Shown: positions 39,099-46,935 of the stretch, one piece after another
How the letters are laid out: the number at the start of each line of letters is the position of its first letter
Position numbering within the stretch: position 1 is the stretch's first letter
Assembly: GCA_963732365.1 (NCBI GenBank)
Contig: CAVSZC010000007.1
Coordinates: 124,001-188,000, forward strand
Length of the DNA: 64,000 bases
Origin: SR-FBR-E99 sp963732365
GTDB lineage: Bacteria; Bacteroidota; Bacteroidia; Bacteroidales; VadinHA17
Reading direction: 5' to 3'
Notes under the pieces: generated by a model
What the model was told of the DNA's origin: nothing
Database searches by the model: none
The model's input: only the letters and a program-made list of their open reading frames with translations
Program-made: the position numbers and the translations under genes

Positions 39099-40337
39099 AT
39101 GAAGACCATTATAAGATATCCTCTGATAGTTGCAGTAATCCTGGCGGCAGTCATCTCATGCAACAGGGATCCGGTCCCTCCGCCTGAACCGGTAATTGAC
39201 TATGTGACTGTCAAGCAGCTGAGAAAAATGTATGATGAAGGTGTGACAACAATAGATACCAATATCTACATCCAGGGTATCATCACCCTCACCCCCGAAC
39301 TTGGCAACCTCCCCTCCTTCGTCGCATATCTTCAGGATTCAACCGCCGGCATATGTCTGACGGTGTCAGGCACCAACACTTTCTCGCGTGACTCTGAAGT
39401 TAAGATCCTGTGCCGTGGCGTCTCATTCACGATGTATAACGGTTTGCTCCAGTTTGGGGATATCAGCATCGCCGACCAGACAGAACTCATAAATCTCACT
39501 CCGCAGCCAATAACCCCGGCTAAGGTTTCTATCGGTGAGATTCTTGCAGGTGAGCACCAGGCCGAGTATGTGATGATAGAGAGTGTGCAGTTCGATGCCC
39601 CCGGGACCTACTCGGGCACAGATATTCTGACCGACTGTTCAGACGAGATGGATGTCTACACCCGTTCTGACGCCACCTTTGCCTCAAACACACTGCCTGC
39701 CGGGAACGGCTACATCAAAGGTGTGGCCTCTGTCTTCAATGACGCCCAGCTGTTGCTGCGTGACGAAACCGAGAACCAGATGACAGGTTCAAGATGCAAT
39801 GCCTCAGGAACAATATATCTTTCGCAGGACTTCACCACCCTTGTCAGGTATGCAGATGTAAGCACTCTTGCAGGTTGGAAGACCTTTCCTCAGGAGGGGA
39901 CAAAGACATGGTACGGCAATGAGGTAAGCTCACGCAAGTGGGTGCAGGCTACCGCATATAATTCAGGACTGGCATCAGTGGTAACATGGATGATAGCTCC
40001 GGCGGTTGACCTCACGGCTGCTACAGAGCCTTACCTCATCTTCGAGAGCGCTGACGGCTATGACAACGGAGCCACACTGAAGGTGTATGTATCAACAAAC
40101 TACACAGGATCGGCTACTCCGTGGACCAGCACATGGACCGAGAAGAGTTTCACCCTGCCCCCTTCGACACAGGGCACCTACAGCCAGTTCGTTTCTTCAG
40201 GACAGATTGATCTTACTCCCTATAAGGGCGGCCAGGTTTATATTGCCTGGGTTTATACGGGAGCGGACCCGACTGGTACTGCCTCCGACAAAACAACCAC
40301 CTGGGAGGTTGACAACGTCCTTGTAGCTGAAAAATAG
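39099..40337 (+). CDS. DUF5689-domain lipoprotein 2
   Basis: 412 residues, with the same architecture as the preceding gene: lipobox VISC, DUF5689-like domain (IYIQGIITLTPELGNLPSF; LTDCSDEMDVYTRSD; TGSRC) and a C-terminal sandwich (SQDFTT, then TWEVDNVLVAEK). The two genes are 11 bases apart and share phrases such as VDCSDKS/TDCSDEM and ATAYNSGLASVVTWMI/ATGYNSDLTSMVTWLI, so they are tandem duplicates. The next gene starts 8 bases later. Confidence 0.78.
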   Translation: MKTIIRYPLIVAVILAAVISCNRDPVPPPEPVIDYVTVKQLRKMYDEGVTTIDTNIYIQGIITLTPELGNLPSFVAYLQDSTAGICLTVSGTNTFSRDSEVKILCRGVSFTMYNGLLQFGDISIADQTELINLTPQPITPAKVSIGEILAGEHQAEYVMIESVQFDAPGTYSGTDILTDCSDEMDVYTRSDATFASNTLPAGNGYIKGVASVFNDAQLLLRDETENQMTGSRCNASGTIYLSQDFTTLVRYADVSTLAGWKTFPQEGTKTWYGNEVSSRKWVQATAYNSGLASVVTWMIAPAVDLTAATEPYLIFESADGYDNGATLKVYVSTNYTGSATPWTSTWTEKSFTLPPSTQGTYSQFVSSGQIDLTPYKGGQVYIAWVYTGADPTGTASDKTTTWEVDNVLVAEK

Positions 40338-40345
40338 GCTTTGTC

Positions 40346-41416
40346 ATGAAGCGTGCAGCCTTCACGTTCCTGACAGCATGGTCACTCCTGACCATCACAT
40401 TCGCCCAGCCGCCGGCAGGGTACTATAATTCTGCATCAGGACTGACAGGCAAGGCACTTCAGCAGGTACTGCATGACATCATTGACAATCATACCGTCAT
40501 CCCCTATGACAATCTTTACAGTTGCTTCCTGACGACAGATGTCAAACCCGGGAATATAGTCTGGGACATGTATTCTGACAAGCCGGGAAGCACTCCGGCA
40601 TATGTCTATACTTACGGTGCCGGGCAGGAGTGCGGCAACTACAACAGCGAGGCTGACTGCTTCAACCGCGAACACTCATTCCCGAAGAGCTGGTTTAATG
40701 ATGCCTCACCGATGTACAGCGATCTCTTTCACCTCTATCCTACTGACGGCTATGTCAACAACCGCAGGAGCAACTACCCGTTTGGAGAGACCGCCAGCCC
40801 GACATGGACCTCATCTAACGGAAGCATGGTAGGTCCCTCATCATGGTCCGGATATACCGGTATCGTCTTTGAACCGATAGATGAATACAAGGGCGATTTT
40901 GCACGCACATACTTTTACATGGCGACGAGATATTACGGCGAAGATTCCGGCTGGCCCGGCAGTGACATGACAACAGGTGCGCAGCCGAAGCCGTGGGCGC
41001 TGACCATGCTCCTCGCCTGGCACCGCACCGACGCTGTGAGCACGAAAGAGACAAACAGGAACAACGAGGTATACAAATACCAGAATAACCGCAACCCTTT
41101 CATTGATGATCCGCAGTTTGTGGAAAAGATATGGGGGACCCTAAATCCGGTCGAGGTAATTGTTGCACAGCAAGCAATCCTGAAGCTCTGGCCTAATCCG
41201 GCAGGTGACTACCTCAACATTGAGGTGCCGGGCTATGATTGTGCCGGAGCCTCCCTCATTGTCTTCGACATCAGAGGCTGCCTTTTAATGAGGGAGACGC
41301 TTGATGAGGGTGTGGCACAAATGGATATACACGAGCTTAAAGCCGGCATTTATTTCATCCGTCTGACCTGCGGGCAGGGGACGTACAGCGGTTCATTCGC
41401 GGTTGACCGCAGGTGA
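40346..41416 (+). CDS. T9SS-exported endonuclease I (NucM/EndA type)
   Basis: 356 residues. The signal peptide ends near TFAQP. The catalytic core is FNREHSFPKSW (H110) and DLFHLYPTDGYVNNRRSNYPFGE (H129, N138/N139), the His-metal nuclease site of the Endonuclease_1 family that cuts DNA non-specifically. The C-terminal 80 residues (LKLWPNPAGDYLNIEV, then LKAGIYFIRLTCG) are a T9SS sorting domain. The nuclease is therefore expected outside the cell or on its surface, directly beside a TonB receptor. Confidence 0.93.
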   Translation: MKRAAFTFLTAWSLLTITFAQPPAGYYNSASGLTGKALQQVLHDIIDNHTVIPYDNLYSCFLTTDVKPGNIVWDMYSDKPGSTPAYVYTYGAGQECGNYNSEADCFNREHSFPKSWFNDASPMYSDLFHLYPTDGYVNNRRSNYPFGETASPTWTSSNGSMVGPSSWSGYTGIVFEPIDEYKGDFARTYFYMATRYYGEDSGWPGSDMTTGAQPKPWALTMLLAWHRTDAVSTKETNRNNEVYKYQNNRNPFIDDPQFVEKIWGTLNPVEVIVAQQAILKLWPNPAGDYLNIEVPGYDCAGASLIVFDIRGCLLMRETLDEGVAQMDIHELKAGIYFIRLTCGQGTYSGSFAVDRR

Positions 41417-41429
41417 AAGACACAGCAAA

Positions 41430-41449
41430 CCCCTGCCAGAGCGCAGGGG
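41430..41449. terminator. Hairpin between convergent endonuclease I and DsrE genes
   Basis: A 7-bp perfect stem CCCCTGC/GCAGGGG with a 6-base loop lies after the endonuclease stop. There is no clear T run, so the terminator call is tentative. Confidence 0.4.
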
Positions 41450-41483
41450 ATAGTTCATTGCTATCTCAGACCCCCGCTGACCA

Positions 41484-41939
41484 TCAATAGTCGAGGGTGA
41501 TGATTCTTCCTTTGGTGAAATCGAAGAATCTGTCTTTCTGCGCTACCTGGACACCATCCATCAGGTCACCGGGTTCGTAACCGGCAATCTTGAGGCAGGT
41601 GGGGCAGGCATAGACGCCAACATTCATCTCAAGGAGCTTTTTTATCAGCGTATGAGCCGATTCAAAGTCAGCGTATTCAATGTCCTTGGCACCCTTCACC
41701 AGCAGATGAACAGAATGAATGTCCATATATACAAGCACATCCTTGTCGGCAGCCATCATGGTTGCCATTTTCAGAGGCATAAGGACCCTGTGGGGATCGT
41801 CATAGCACTCAGTGATATGGATAAAGACACCATCCCTGACTGTTACACCGGTATCAGTCACGGCAGCCGGCTGGGTTGTGGTTTGATTGCATGAACTGAT
41901 GATCAGTCCAAGGATCAGGAACATTAAAGCTTTTTTCAT
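41484..41939 (-). CDS. DsrE-like lipoprotein
   Basis: 151 residues. The lipobox is ISSC (Cys17). The rest resembles the DsrE/DsrF/YchN fold: VFIHITECYDDPHRVLMPLKMA, VLVYMDIHSVHLL and LLEMNVGVYACPTCLKIAGY. The CPTC pair is at the position of the active cysteine in many DsrE-like proteins. DsrE proteins carry sulfur in persulfide relays, and an extracytoplasmic lipidated form is known from Bacteroidota but has no defined partner. It stands alone here. Confidence 0.82.
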   Translation of the reverse strand: MKKALMFLILGLIISSCNQTTTQPAAVTDTGVTVRDGVFIHITECYDDPHRVLMPLKMATMMAADKDVLVYMDIHSVHLLVKGAKDIEYADFESAHTLIKKLLEMNVGVYACPTCLKIAGYEPGDLMDGVQVAQKDRFFDFTKGRIITLDY

Positions 41940-42192
41940 AGGGATTGTATTTAAAATGATGCGTTGATGCCTGATATTTTATGAACTAATAAAGTTAGCA
42001 ATTAAACCTGAAAACTAATCTGTTGCATCGGTCAAAATATTTGGTAATCTTTTATCGCTGATTGCTGTATTTTCATGGGGATGAATGGTACCAACTGAAC
42101 AAATTCTTGTTAAATTCGTTGAACAATAGGGGCTCTTAAGACCCGTTATAGTTCAGACAAGAGAACACAAATATTTACAAGGAGGAGAGATC

Positions 42193-42510
42193 ATGAAAAT
42201 TCAGGTACACACCGACAAAAACATCAAAGGATCAGAGAGGCTTGAGAATTTCGTTACAGAGGTACTCACGAAGTCAATGAAGAGGTACGCCGATCAGATC
42301 ACGCGACTTGAAGTACATCTCTCAGACCAGAACGCTGACAAATCATCGAAAGATGACATTCAGTGCAAGATAGAGGCGAGGGTGAAGGGATTGAATCCTG
42401 TAGCAGTAAACAGCCGTGGCAATGAGATTGACCAGGCTGTCAGTGCTGCCAGTTTAAAGCTGAAGTCGTCGCTGGAATCGCTGACCGGCAAACTGAAGGC
42501 AAAAAAATAG
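42193..42510 (+). CDS. HPF/RaiA-family ribosome-associated protein
   Basis: 105 residues of the short hibernation-factor/YfiA type: MKIQVHTDKNIKGSERLENFV, KSMKRYADQITRLEVHLSDQN and a lysine-rich end. Members bind the 30S decoding region and silence ribosomes. An unusually good Shine-Dalgarno sequence (AAGGAGGAG about 5 bases before the ATG) stands out, since most genes here lack one. Several conserved strand residues of HPF are diverged, so a related stress role is possible. Confidence 0.75.
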   Translation: MKIQVHTDKNIKGSERLENFVTEVLTKSMKRYADQITRLEVHLSDQNADKSSKDDIQCKIEARVKGLNPVAVNSRGNEIDQAVSAASLKLKSSLESLTGKLKAKK

Positions 42511-42552
42511 ACTTCCTGTTTCAATTCCAGAAAAGCCATAATGGCTGAGCCT

Positions 42553-43011
42553 TTAACGTTGCTCTTTTATTAACTTTATATCATAATCCATGTACATCGG
42601 CAGTGCAGCCGAGCCGTACCAGGGGTATATCTCAGTGTCAAATATACCTGTCCTGACGGTTGGGTCTGTTTGCAGCAGCAGCTCTGCCTCTTCCGTTGTT
42701 TTAACATTAAGGATGAAGATGCCGCGGTACTGACGGTCATTGGCGCCTAGAGGACCTGCAACCACAAGCTTGTTCTCCTCTGCCATCTTGTTCATATTGG
42801 AGAAATGTCCGGCAAAGAGGCTGTCACGTAATGCCTTGTCCTGCACATCATTCGGGCCGGTCTTAAGAATTACGAGAACATACATTTTCATGCCCCTTTC
42901 GTCTGCCCCAAGCTGAGCGGCGAGGGTGGAATCGTATTCAGGATTGGCGTTCTGCCCTGTTGCCATCAGGGTCGTAAGGAGAATAAATGCAGAGATGCAG
43001 ATTGTTTTCAT
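42553..43011 (-). CDS. Secreted YciI-related protein
   Basis: About 152 residues from MKTICISAFILLTTLMATGQ, a signal peptide. The body has a YCII-like alpha/beta-ferredoxin fold: MYVLVILKTGPN, HFSNMNKMAEENKLVVAGPLG and RGIFILNVKTTEEAELLL. The function of exported YciI proteins is unknown. An in-frame ATG at 43077 would place 22 non-signal residues before the signal peptide, so 43011 is chosen. Confidence 0.8.
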   Translation of the reverse strand: MKTICISAFILLTTLMATGQNANPEYDSTLAAQLGADERGMKMYVLVILKTGPNDVQDKALRDSLFAGHFSNMNKMAEENKLVVAGPLGANDRQYRGIFILNVKTTEEAELLLQTDPTVRTGIFDTEIYPWYGSAALPMYMDYDIKLIKEQR

Positions 43012-43082
43012 AGTACTGTAAGGAATATAGGGCAATAACAAATTGTCTGTATCAATAGTTCTAACATAAATAAACAAAAGCT

Positions 43083-43616
43083 ATGAAAATGAAAGCAGGA
43101 ATGAGTCATCTATTATCACTCATGATAATCATGGCATTAACGGTGTTGCCATTAAGCCTTGACGGTCAGGGCACCAGGACCAATTTCTCCGGTACCTGGG
43201 TTTATAATGCAGAGAAGAGCAACACAGGGCAGGTGTCAGGGCAGGGACAGGGCAGAGGCGGGTTTGCCGGCGGTGACTTCACCGTAAAGCAGGATGCCAA
43301 TCTTCTCACAGTTGAGAGGATACGGACTAATCCAGAGGGACAGAGCAGTACAACAACCACGAAGTACACCCTTGACGGCACGGAGTCACTCAACAGCAGT
43401 CCCCGCGGTGAGAGCAGGTCGGTTGCATCATGGTCATCTGATGGCAAGATACTTACTATCAAGACTACACGTACAATGAGCAGGGACGGTGAGTCGAGGA
43501 CACTAACCACAACGGAGGTATACAGTCTGTCAGATTCAAAAACGCTTAACATCGAGATAACCTCGCCGTCGCCTGAAGGCGAGAGGAAGGTTACGGCCGT
43601 ATACAACAAAAAGTAA
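43083..43616 (+). CDS. Secreted lipocalin-like hypothetical protein
   Basis: 177 residues. The signal peptide ends near LSLDGQ. The mature protein opens TNFSGTWVYNAEKSN, a common start of small exported beta-barrel proteins of unknown function, then a Gly/Gln-rich segment (GQGQGRGGFAGG) and regular beta strands rich in Ser/Thr. I recognise no specific family. It is divergent from the YciI-like gene and upstream of tRNA-Ser. Confidence 0.65.
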   Translation: MKMKAGMSHLLSLMIIMALTVLPLSLDGQGTRTNFSGTWVYNAEKSNTGQVSGQGQGRGGFAGGDFTVKQDANLLTVERIRTNPEGQSSTTTTKYTLDGTESLNSSPRGESRSVASWSSDGKILTIKTTRTMSRDGESRTLTTTEVYSLSDSKTLNIEITSPSPEGERKVTAVYNKK

Positions 43617-43617
43617 T

Positions 43618-43625
43618 TATATTTG
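43618..43625 (+). promoter_or_regulatory. Possible -7 box for tRNA-Ser
   Basis: TATATTTG matches TAnnTTTG and lies 33 bases before the mature 5' end. No good -33 element was found. Confidence 0.4.
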
Positions 43626-43657
43626 CACCCGTTATGTCCCCGGGGGCATAGCATACC

Positions 43658-43744
43658 GGAGAGATGCCAGAGTGGTCGATTGGGGCGGTCTCGAAAACCG
43701 TTGTCCGGGTAACTGGACCGGGGGTTCGAATCCCTCTCTCTCCG
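43658..43744 (+). tRNA. tRNA-Ser (anticodon CGA)
   Basis: An 87-base class II tRNA. Acceptor GGAGAGA (43658-43664) pairs with TCTCTCC (43737-43743), discriminator G43744. The anticodon stem is GCGGT/ACCGT with loop CTCGAAA; the anticodon CGA lies at 43692-43694 and reads UCG. A long variable arm (CCGGGTAACTGG region) and T loop TTCGAAT are present. CCA is not encoded. Confidence 0.96.
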
Positions 43745-43755
43745 CAGACCATATC

Positions 43756-43792
43756 ACTGCTGTCAGCCAAAAGGCTGACAGCAGTTTTATTT
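43756..43792 (+). terminator. Terminator after tRNA-Ser
   Basis: A 13-bp perfect stem (ACTGCTGTCAGCC with its complement) and an AAAA loop are followed by TTTATTTTA. Confidence 0.88.
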
Positions 43793-44069
43793 TACGGCAG
43801 CGCGAACCTGGCTTGCCAGAGTGAGTGATGACGGAAAATAAAACCCTCATGAGCATGGCTCATGAAGGAGTGATATGGTCTTTCGGGTTTCCCCCCAGGG
43901 ATCACGAGCCCCGCACAGCGGGGCGAGTACTCCCCCTGAAAATGGCTGTATTTTCAATACATTACTGTACCTGTCCGAAGACACGACACACGCCGGAAAT
44001 TGTCACCCGGCATCTGCTCAGCTGCATGGTACAATAATTAAAATAAATGAGATTATTTCTGTGGAGAGA
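43793..44069. other. Non-coding stretch with palindromes, start of the accessory block
   Basis: No convincing gene was seen. A perfect 8-bp palindrome TCATGAGC/GCTCATGA with a 3-base loop is at 43847-43865. A GC-rich hairpin GCCCCGC-ACA-GCGGGGC is near 43910-43926. Small rightward frames here start at 43825 and 43875 but have no recognisable content. Confidence 0.5.
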
Positions 44070-46415
44070 TTATTGATAAACACCCTTTTCGCGCAATAAC
44101 TTTTCAATCTTCTTCCGCTCTGAAATATATGTGTCTTCTGCTCTCCTGATAAATTCCTGAAATTCCGGCTCACCACGGATCCCGTCCAGCAGGGAATAGT
44201 CCCGATATCTTATAATCTCTGGTGATATTCTTTCAATATCCTCGCATTTTTGAGCTTCCCGAAGACTTTCTATTGCTCTAACATTGTCATCCATTGCCGA
44301 ATAAGTAACAGCAAGCCAAAAATAATCGGAACCGCTTGGATTTGGCTGATCCTGTTCTATTTTTTTCAGCGTATTCTTGATAACTCCTTCAAAGTGATAA
44401 ACAGATTCTTCTTCTTGTCCGTTTTTCATGTAAATATATCCAATACGCCGATCTGGATTAACTTTTTTCCCCTGTTGTTCCTGCTCTTCAATATATTCTT
44501 CAACGTGTTTCAAGGCTCCATTGAAGTCTTGTGCCTTTATGTAATAGTAGACCAAACTCATGGATGTAATCCGATTGCTCTCATATAATTTCAGAGCGAT
44601 TCCAAGTGCAGAAGGATAATTTCCCTGACTCTTATCTCTTTCTAACAAGAAAAAGTAATAGTACAGTGAATCGTTGTCGTATTTTATCAGCTCTTCTGCA
44701 TATTTTAATTCTTCTTCATAAAAACCCATAAAAAGAAGATAGTCACAAAGGCTTCTTATAGCTACACTCCTGTTATATTGATCGTTACACAACTGTACTG
44801 CTTTCAACTCAGATTCAAGAGCCGCCAGATATTCACCTTTCCTGAAAGATATATCTGCTAATGCGTGGTATCCATCCGAACTATTTGGATTGTACTTAAA
44901 GAGAAGTTGTACGGCATCCTCTGCTTCCTTGTATAATCCTTTCCTTGTGCACATTATGGCTTTCAACTGGAGTGCAACAGGGTTTTTTTCATCGAAATGG
45001 ACTGCCCGGTTTGCGAGAAATAATGCAGAATCCAAATTCCTTCCGACAATACGCCATCCCAGATGTACATAAGCATCAGAATATGTTGAATCGAGCTGGA
45101 TTGCCTTTCTAAAGTATTGCTCCGCCTTGTCAAATAATTCCTTATTATTATTGGGTCGGGCAACCTTAACCAGCTCAACACCCTGCATCTTCAGATTGAG
45201 GGCAGCTATGTTGTTTGTTGGTATTTTTTCAATGATTTGTTTCTCTACAGGAGTAATGGTTGCTTTTAATTCTGATGAAATTAACTGTGCAATCTCGCTC
45301 TGTATTCTGAATATATCTCTGGTATCCAGAATTTCCTGTTCATACGATTTTGCCCAAACGTGAGCTTCTTTGCCTTTTGCCCTGATTAACTGTACCCTGA
45401 GACGGAAAGTGTTGCCATATTTCTGACCGCTTCCCTCGACAATATAATTCACTCCCAATTCCCTCGCAATCTCAGGAATGGTTTTGGCAGTATTATTTCT
45501 GAATTGTTCAACTGATGTACGACCTAGAACCCTGAGTTCCTTAATTGTTTGCAGATTGTTAAGTATCTCATCCATAATGCCGTTGATAAAATAAACATAG
45601 GTCGTGTCTGAGCTATCGTTGATAAAGGGCAATACGGCAATGGATTTTTCAATCTGTTCTTCTGATTTAAACAGCTTTGGAATAAAGTAAAAGCCAAGGA
45701 GTATAAGCATTAAAACCATAAAAGATCCAACAATGACTTTTGTTTTATTATTCCTATGAACAACTGATGGTTGTTTGGGTATTTCCTTCGAGATCTCCTT
45801 TGGTTTTTGTTCATATTTTTCAATAGCCGTAATAATCTCTTTTACTGAATTGGCTACTTTGTTGATCTGATCCCTGTAATAGATCTTGTTGAAATTGTCC
45901 TGCGGGTGATCTTCAGTGGCTCTTAATGGCCGGTTGACTCCTGCGGATTTATAGATGAAGTCAACACTTCGGAGCACTCCATCCAACACAAACTCACATT
46001 GCTTAAGGTCCTCAGTATCCAGATCGTATATGCGGACAGGCAGCACCCTGCTTTCGACATTACCACCTGACAGTTTCACCTTTAATCCAAACTGATCCTG
46101 CGAAGCCTGTTCAATAAATGCCTTAAACTCATGTTCCCACGCATAGGATTTTGGATCACAATATGTGCGTGAAATGATAGGGATAAAGATCAGGCACTTC
46201 AGCTTATCCTTCAGGGAGGCATCGACATCATGTGTCTCTAACAAGCCATCGGTCGGATTAATGTCGAAATAAACGCTGATCTCTTCCTTGAAAGTGGACT
46301 CAAGTTCACCCTTCAGATTATCCACAAACTCGGTAACCCAGCCATCATGTTTGTTGTCCTTCTGACGGTAGCTGATGAAGATGTCGTAATTATATCCTTC
46401 GATAATGCTTGACAT
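44070..46415 (-). CDS. TIR-domain protein with membrane helix, TolB-like domain and TPR array
   Basis: 781 residues. The N-terminal TIR domain (about 8-155) opens YDIFISYRQKD and has FIPIISRTYC. The following AWEHEF (92-97) places E96 as the candidate NADase glutamate, by analogy with W-xx-E-L in active TIRs. A membrane helix (226-245) divides cytoplasmic TIR from a periplasmic part: a TolB-like/FlgO-type domain (about 257-395; SIAVLPFINDSSD, VEGSGQKYGNTFRLRVQLI) and TPR repeats (about 425-760). The TIR-TolB-TPR layout is known in Bacteroidota but its function is not. TIR proteins in bacteria are often defence NADases; a sensor role is equally possible. The gene is AT-richer than its neighbours and lies beside a tRNA, so transfer is likely. 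Confidence 0.85.
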   Translation of the reverse strand: MSSIIEGYNYDIFISYRQKDNKHDGWVTEFVDNLKGELESTFKEEISVYFDINPTDGLLETHDVDASLKDKLKCLIFIPIISRTYCDPKSYAWEHEFKAFIEQASQDQFGLKVKLSGGNVESRVLPVRIYDLDTEDLKQCEFVLDGVLRSVDFIYKSAGVNRPLRATEDHPQDNFNKIYYRDQINKVANSVKEIITAIEKYEQKPKEISKEIPKQPSVVHRNNKTKVIVGSFMVLMLILLGFYFIPKLFKSEEQIEKSIAVLPFINDSSDTTYVYFINGIMDEILNNLQTIKELRVLGRTSVEQFRNNTAKTIPEIARELGVNYIVEGSGQKYGNTFRLRVQLIRAKGKEAHVWAKSYEQEILDTRDIFRIQSEIAQLISSELKATITPVEKQIIEKIPTNNIAALNLKMQGVELVKVARPNNNKELFDKAEQYFRKAIQLDSTYSDAYVHLGWRIVGRNLDSALFLANRAVHFDEKNPVALQLKAIMCTRKGLYKEAEDAVQLLFKYNPNSSDGYHALADISFRKGEYLAALESELKAVQLCNDQYNRSVAIRSLCDYLLFMGFYEEELKYAEELIKYDNDSLYYYFFLLERDKSQGNYPSALGIALKLYESNRITSMSLVYYYIKAQDFNGALKHVEEYIEEQEQQGKKVNPDRRIGYIYMKNGQEEESVYHFEGVIKNTLKKIEQDQPNPSGSDYFWLAVTYSAMDDNVRAIESLREAQKCEDIERISPEIIRYRDYSLLDGIRGEPEFQEFIRRAEDTYISERKKIEKLLREKGVYQ

Positions 46416-46438
46416 CTGAGGTCTATTTAATTCATTAT

Positions 46439-46470
46439 CAAAGTTAAGTCATAATCAGACTACGCGCAAA
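46439..46470 (-). promoter_or_regulatory. Promoter for the TIR-TPR gene
   Basis: Leftward TTTG (46470-46467) is followed after 20 bases by TAACTTTG (46446-46439), a full match to the Bacteroidota consensus. Transcription should start near 46433, 18 bases before the start codon. Confidence 0.72.
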
Positions 46471-46667
46471 AAATAATATGTTCATGATTTGAATATTTCC
46501 GATGTTTGACCCTGGCAGATGTCCCAAGAGGAAAATATGACGCCCATTCATAATTACTATTTTGCCATTCTGGCATATTTTTATGCCACTGCTGCGGCAG
46601 CGTGGCAATCATACCCGGCTGCAGGTATCCACCCTGGGGATCAGCGATGCTAATCCCACTACTCCAA
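46471..46667. other. Non-coding stretch upstream of the TIR gene
   Basis: No gene is supported. A leftward frame of 71 codons (46675-46460) crosses the TIR promoter and has no signal or family motif, so I leave it out. Confidence 0.4.
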
Positions 46668-46732
46668 AATGACATACCACCTCCCCCCTGACGGTACCGT
46701 CAGGGGTACTCCTCCTTAACAAGGAGGAGAAA
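46668..46732 (-). repeat. Interspersed double-hairpin repeat, copy 1
   Basis: In + orientation: conserved AATGACATACCACC, a C run, a perfect 22-base palindrome (46685-46706), a short linker, a second hairpin CTCCTCCTT-AAC-AAGGAGGAG (46709-46729) and GAAA. Copy 2 at 56864-56924 has the same order on the opposite strand. Confidence 0.75.
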
Positions 46733-46773
46733 TTGCCATATTAATTCTGTATGATGCCTTATGTACCCGGCGC

Positions 46774-46841
46774 ATGGCGGTTCCCGCCATTGCCGGGGGT
46801 TGTCACCCCCGGCTACAAAGCTGCGATGCCTCCGGCATCGG
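46774..46841 (+). repeat. Chain of small hairpins with 40-base direct repeat, copy 1
   Basis: Three hairpins follow one another: CATGGCGG/CCGCCAT, CCGGGGGT/ACCCCCGG (46793-46812) and CGATGCC/GGCATCG (46823-46839). The last 40 bases (46802-46841) recur at 48034-48073 with one mismatch. Confidence 0.8.
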
Positions 46842-46935
46842 CCCTGATCAACCAGTCCTGCGGACATAGCCGACATGCAGTTATTCTTACGGAATCACCG
46901 AAGGCAATACCTCTCTCTGATCCCAAAATGCAGAC

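Noticed and set aside
34986..41416. Standard SusC/SusD glycan utilisation locus
   Set aside because: No SusD-like protein or glycoside hydrolase accompanies the receptor; the partners are nucleases and DUF5689 lipoproteins.
43632..43856. Leftward 74-codon frame antisense to the tRNA-Ser
   Set aside because: It only exists because it crosses the tRNA on the opposite strand; such frames recur in databases as spurious proteins (EREGFEPPVQLPGQRFSRP).
43825..44099. Small rightward frames after the tRNA terminator
   Set aside because: No start context, no recognisable content and overlap with the end of the TIR gene; more likely palindrome-rich intergenic DNA.
46460..46675. Leftward 71-codon frame starting MSFWSSGISIADPQGG
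   Set aside because: It overlaps the TIR gene promoter, lacks a signal or family motif and lies next to an interspersed repeat, so it is probably chance or repeat-derived.
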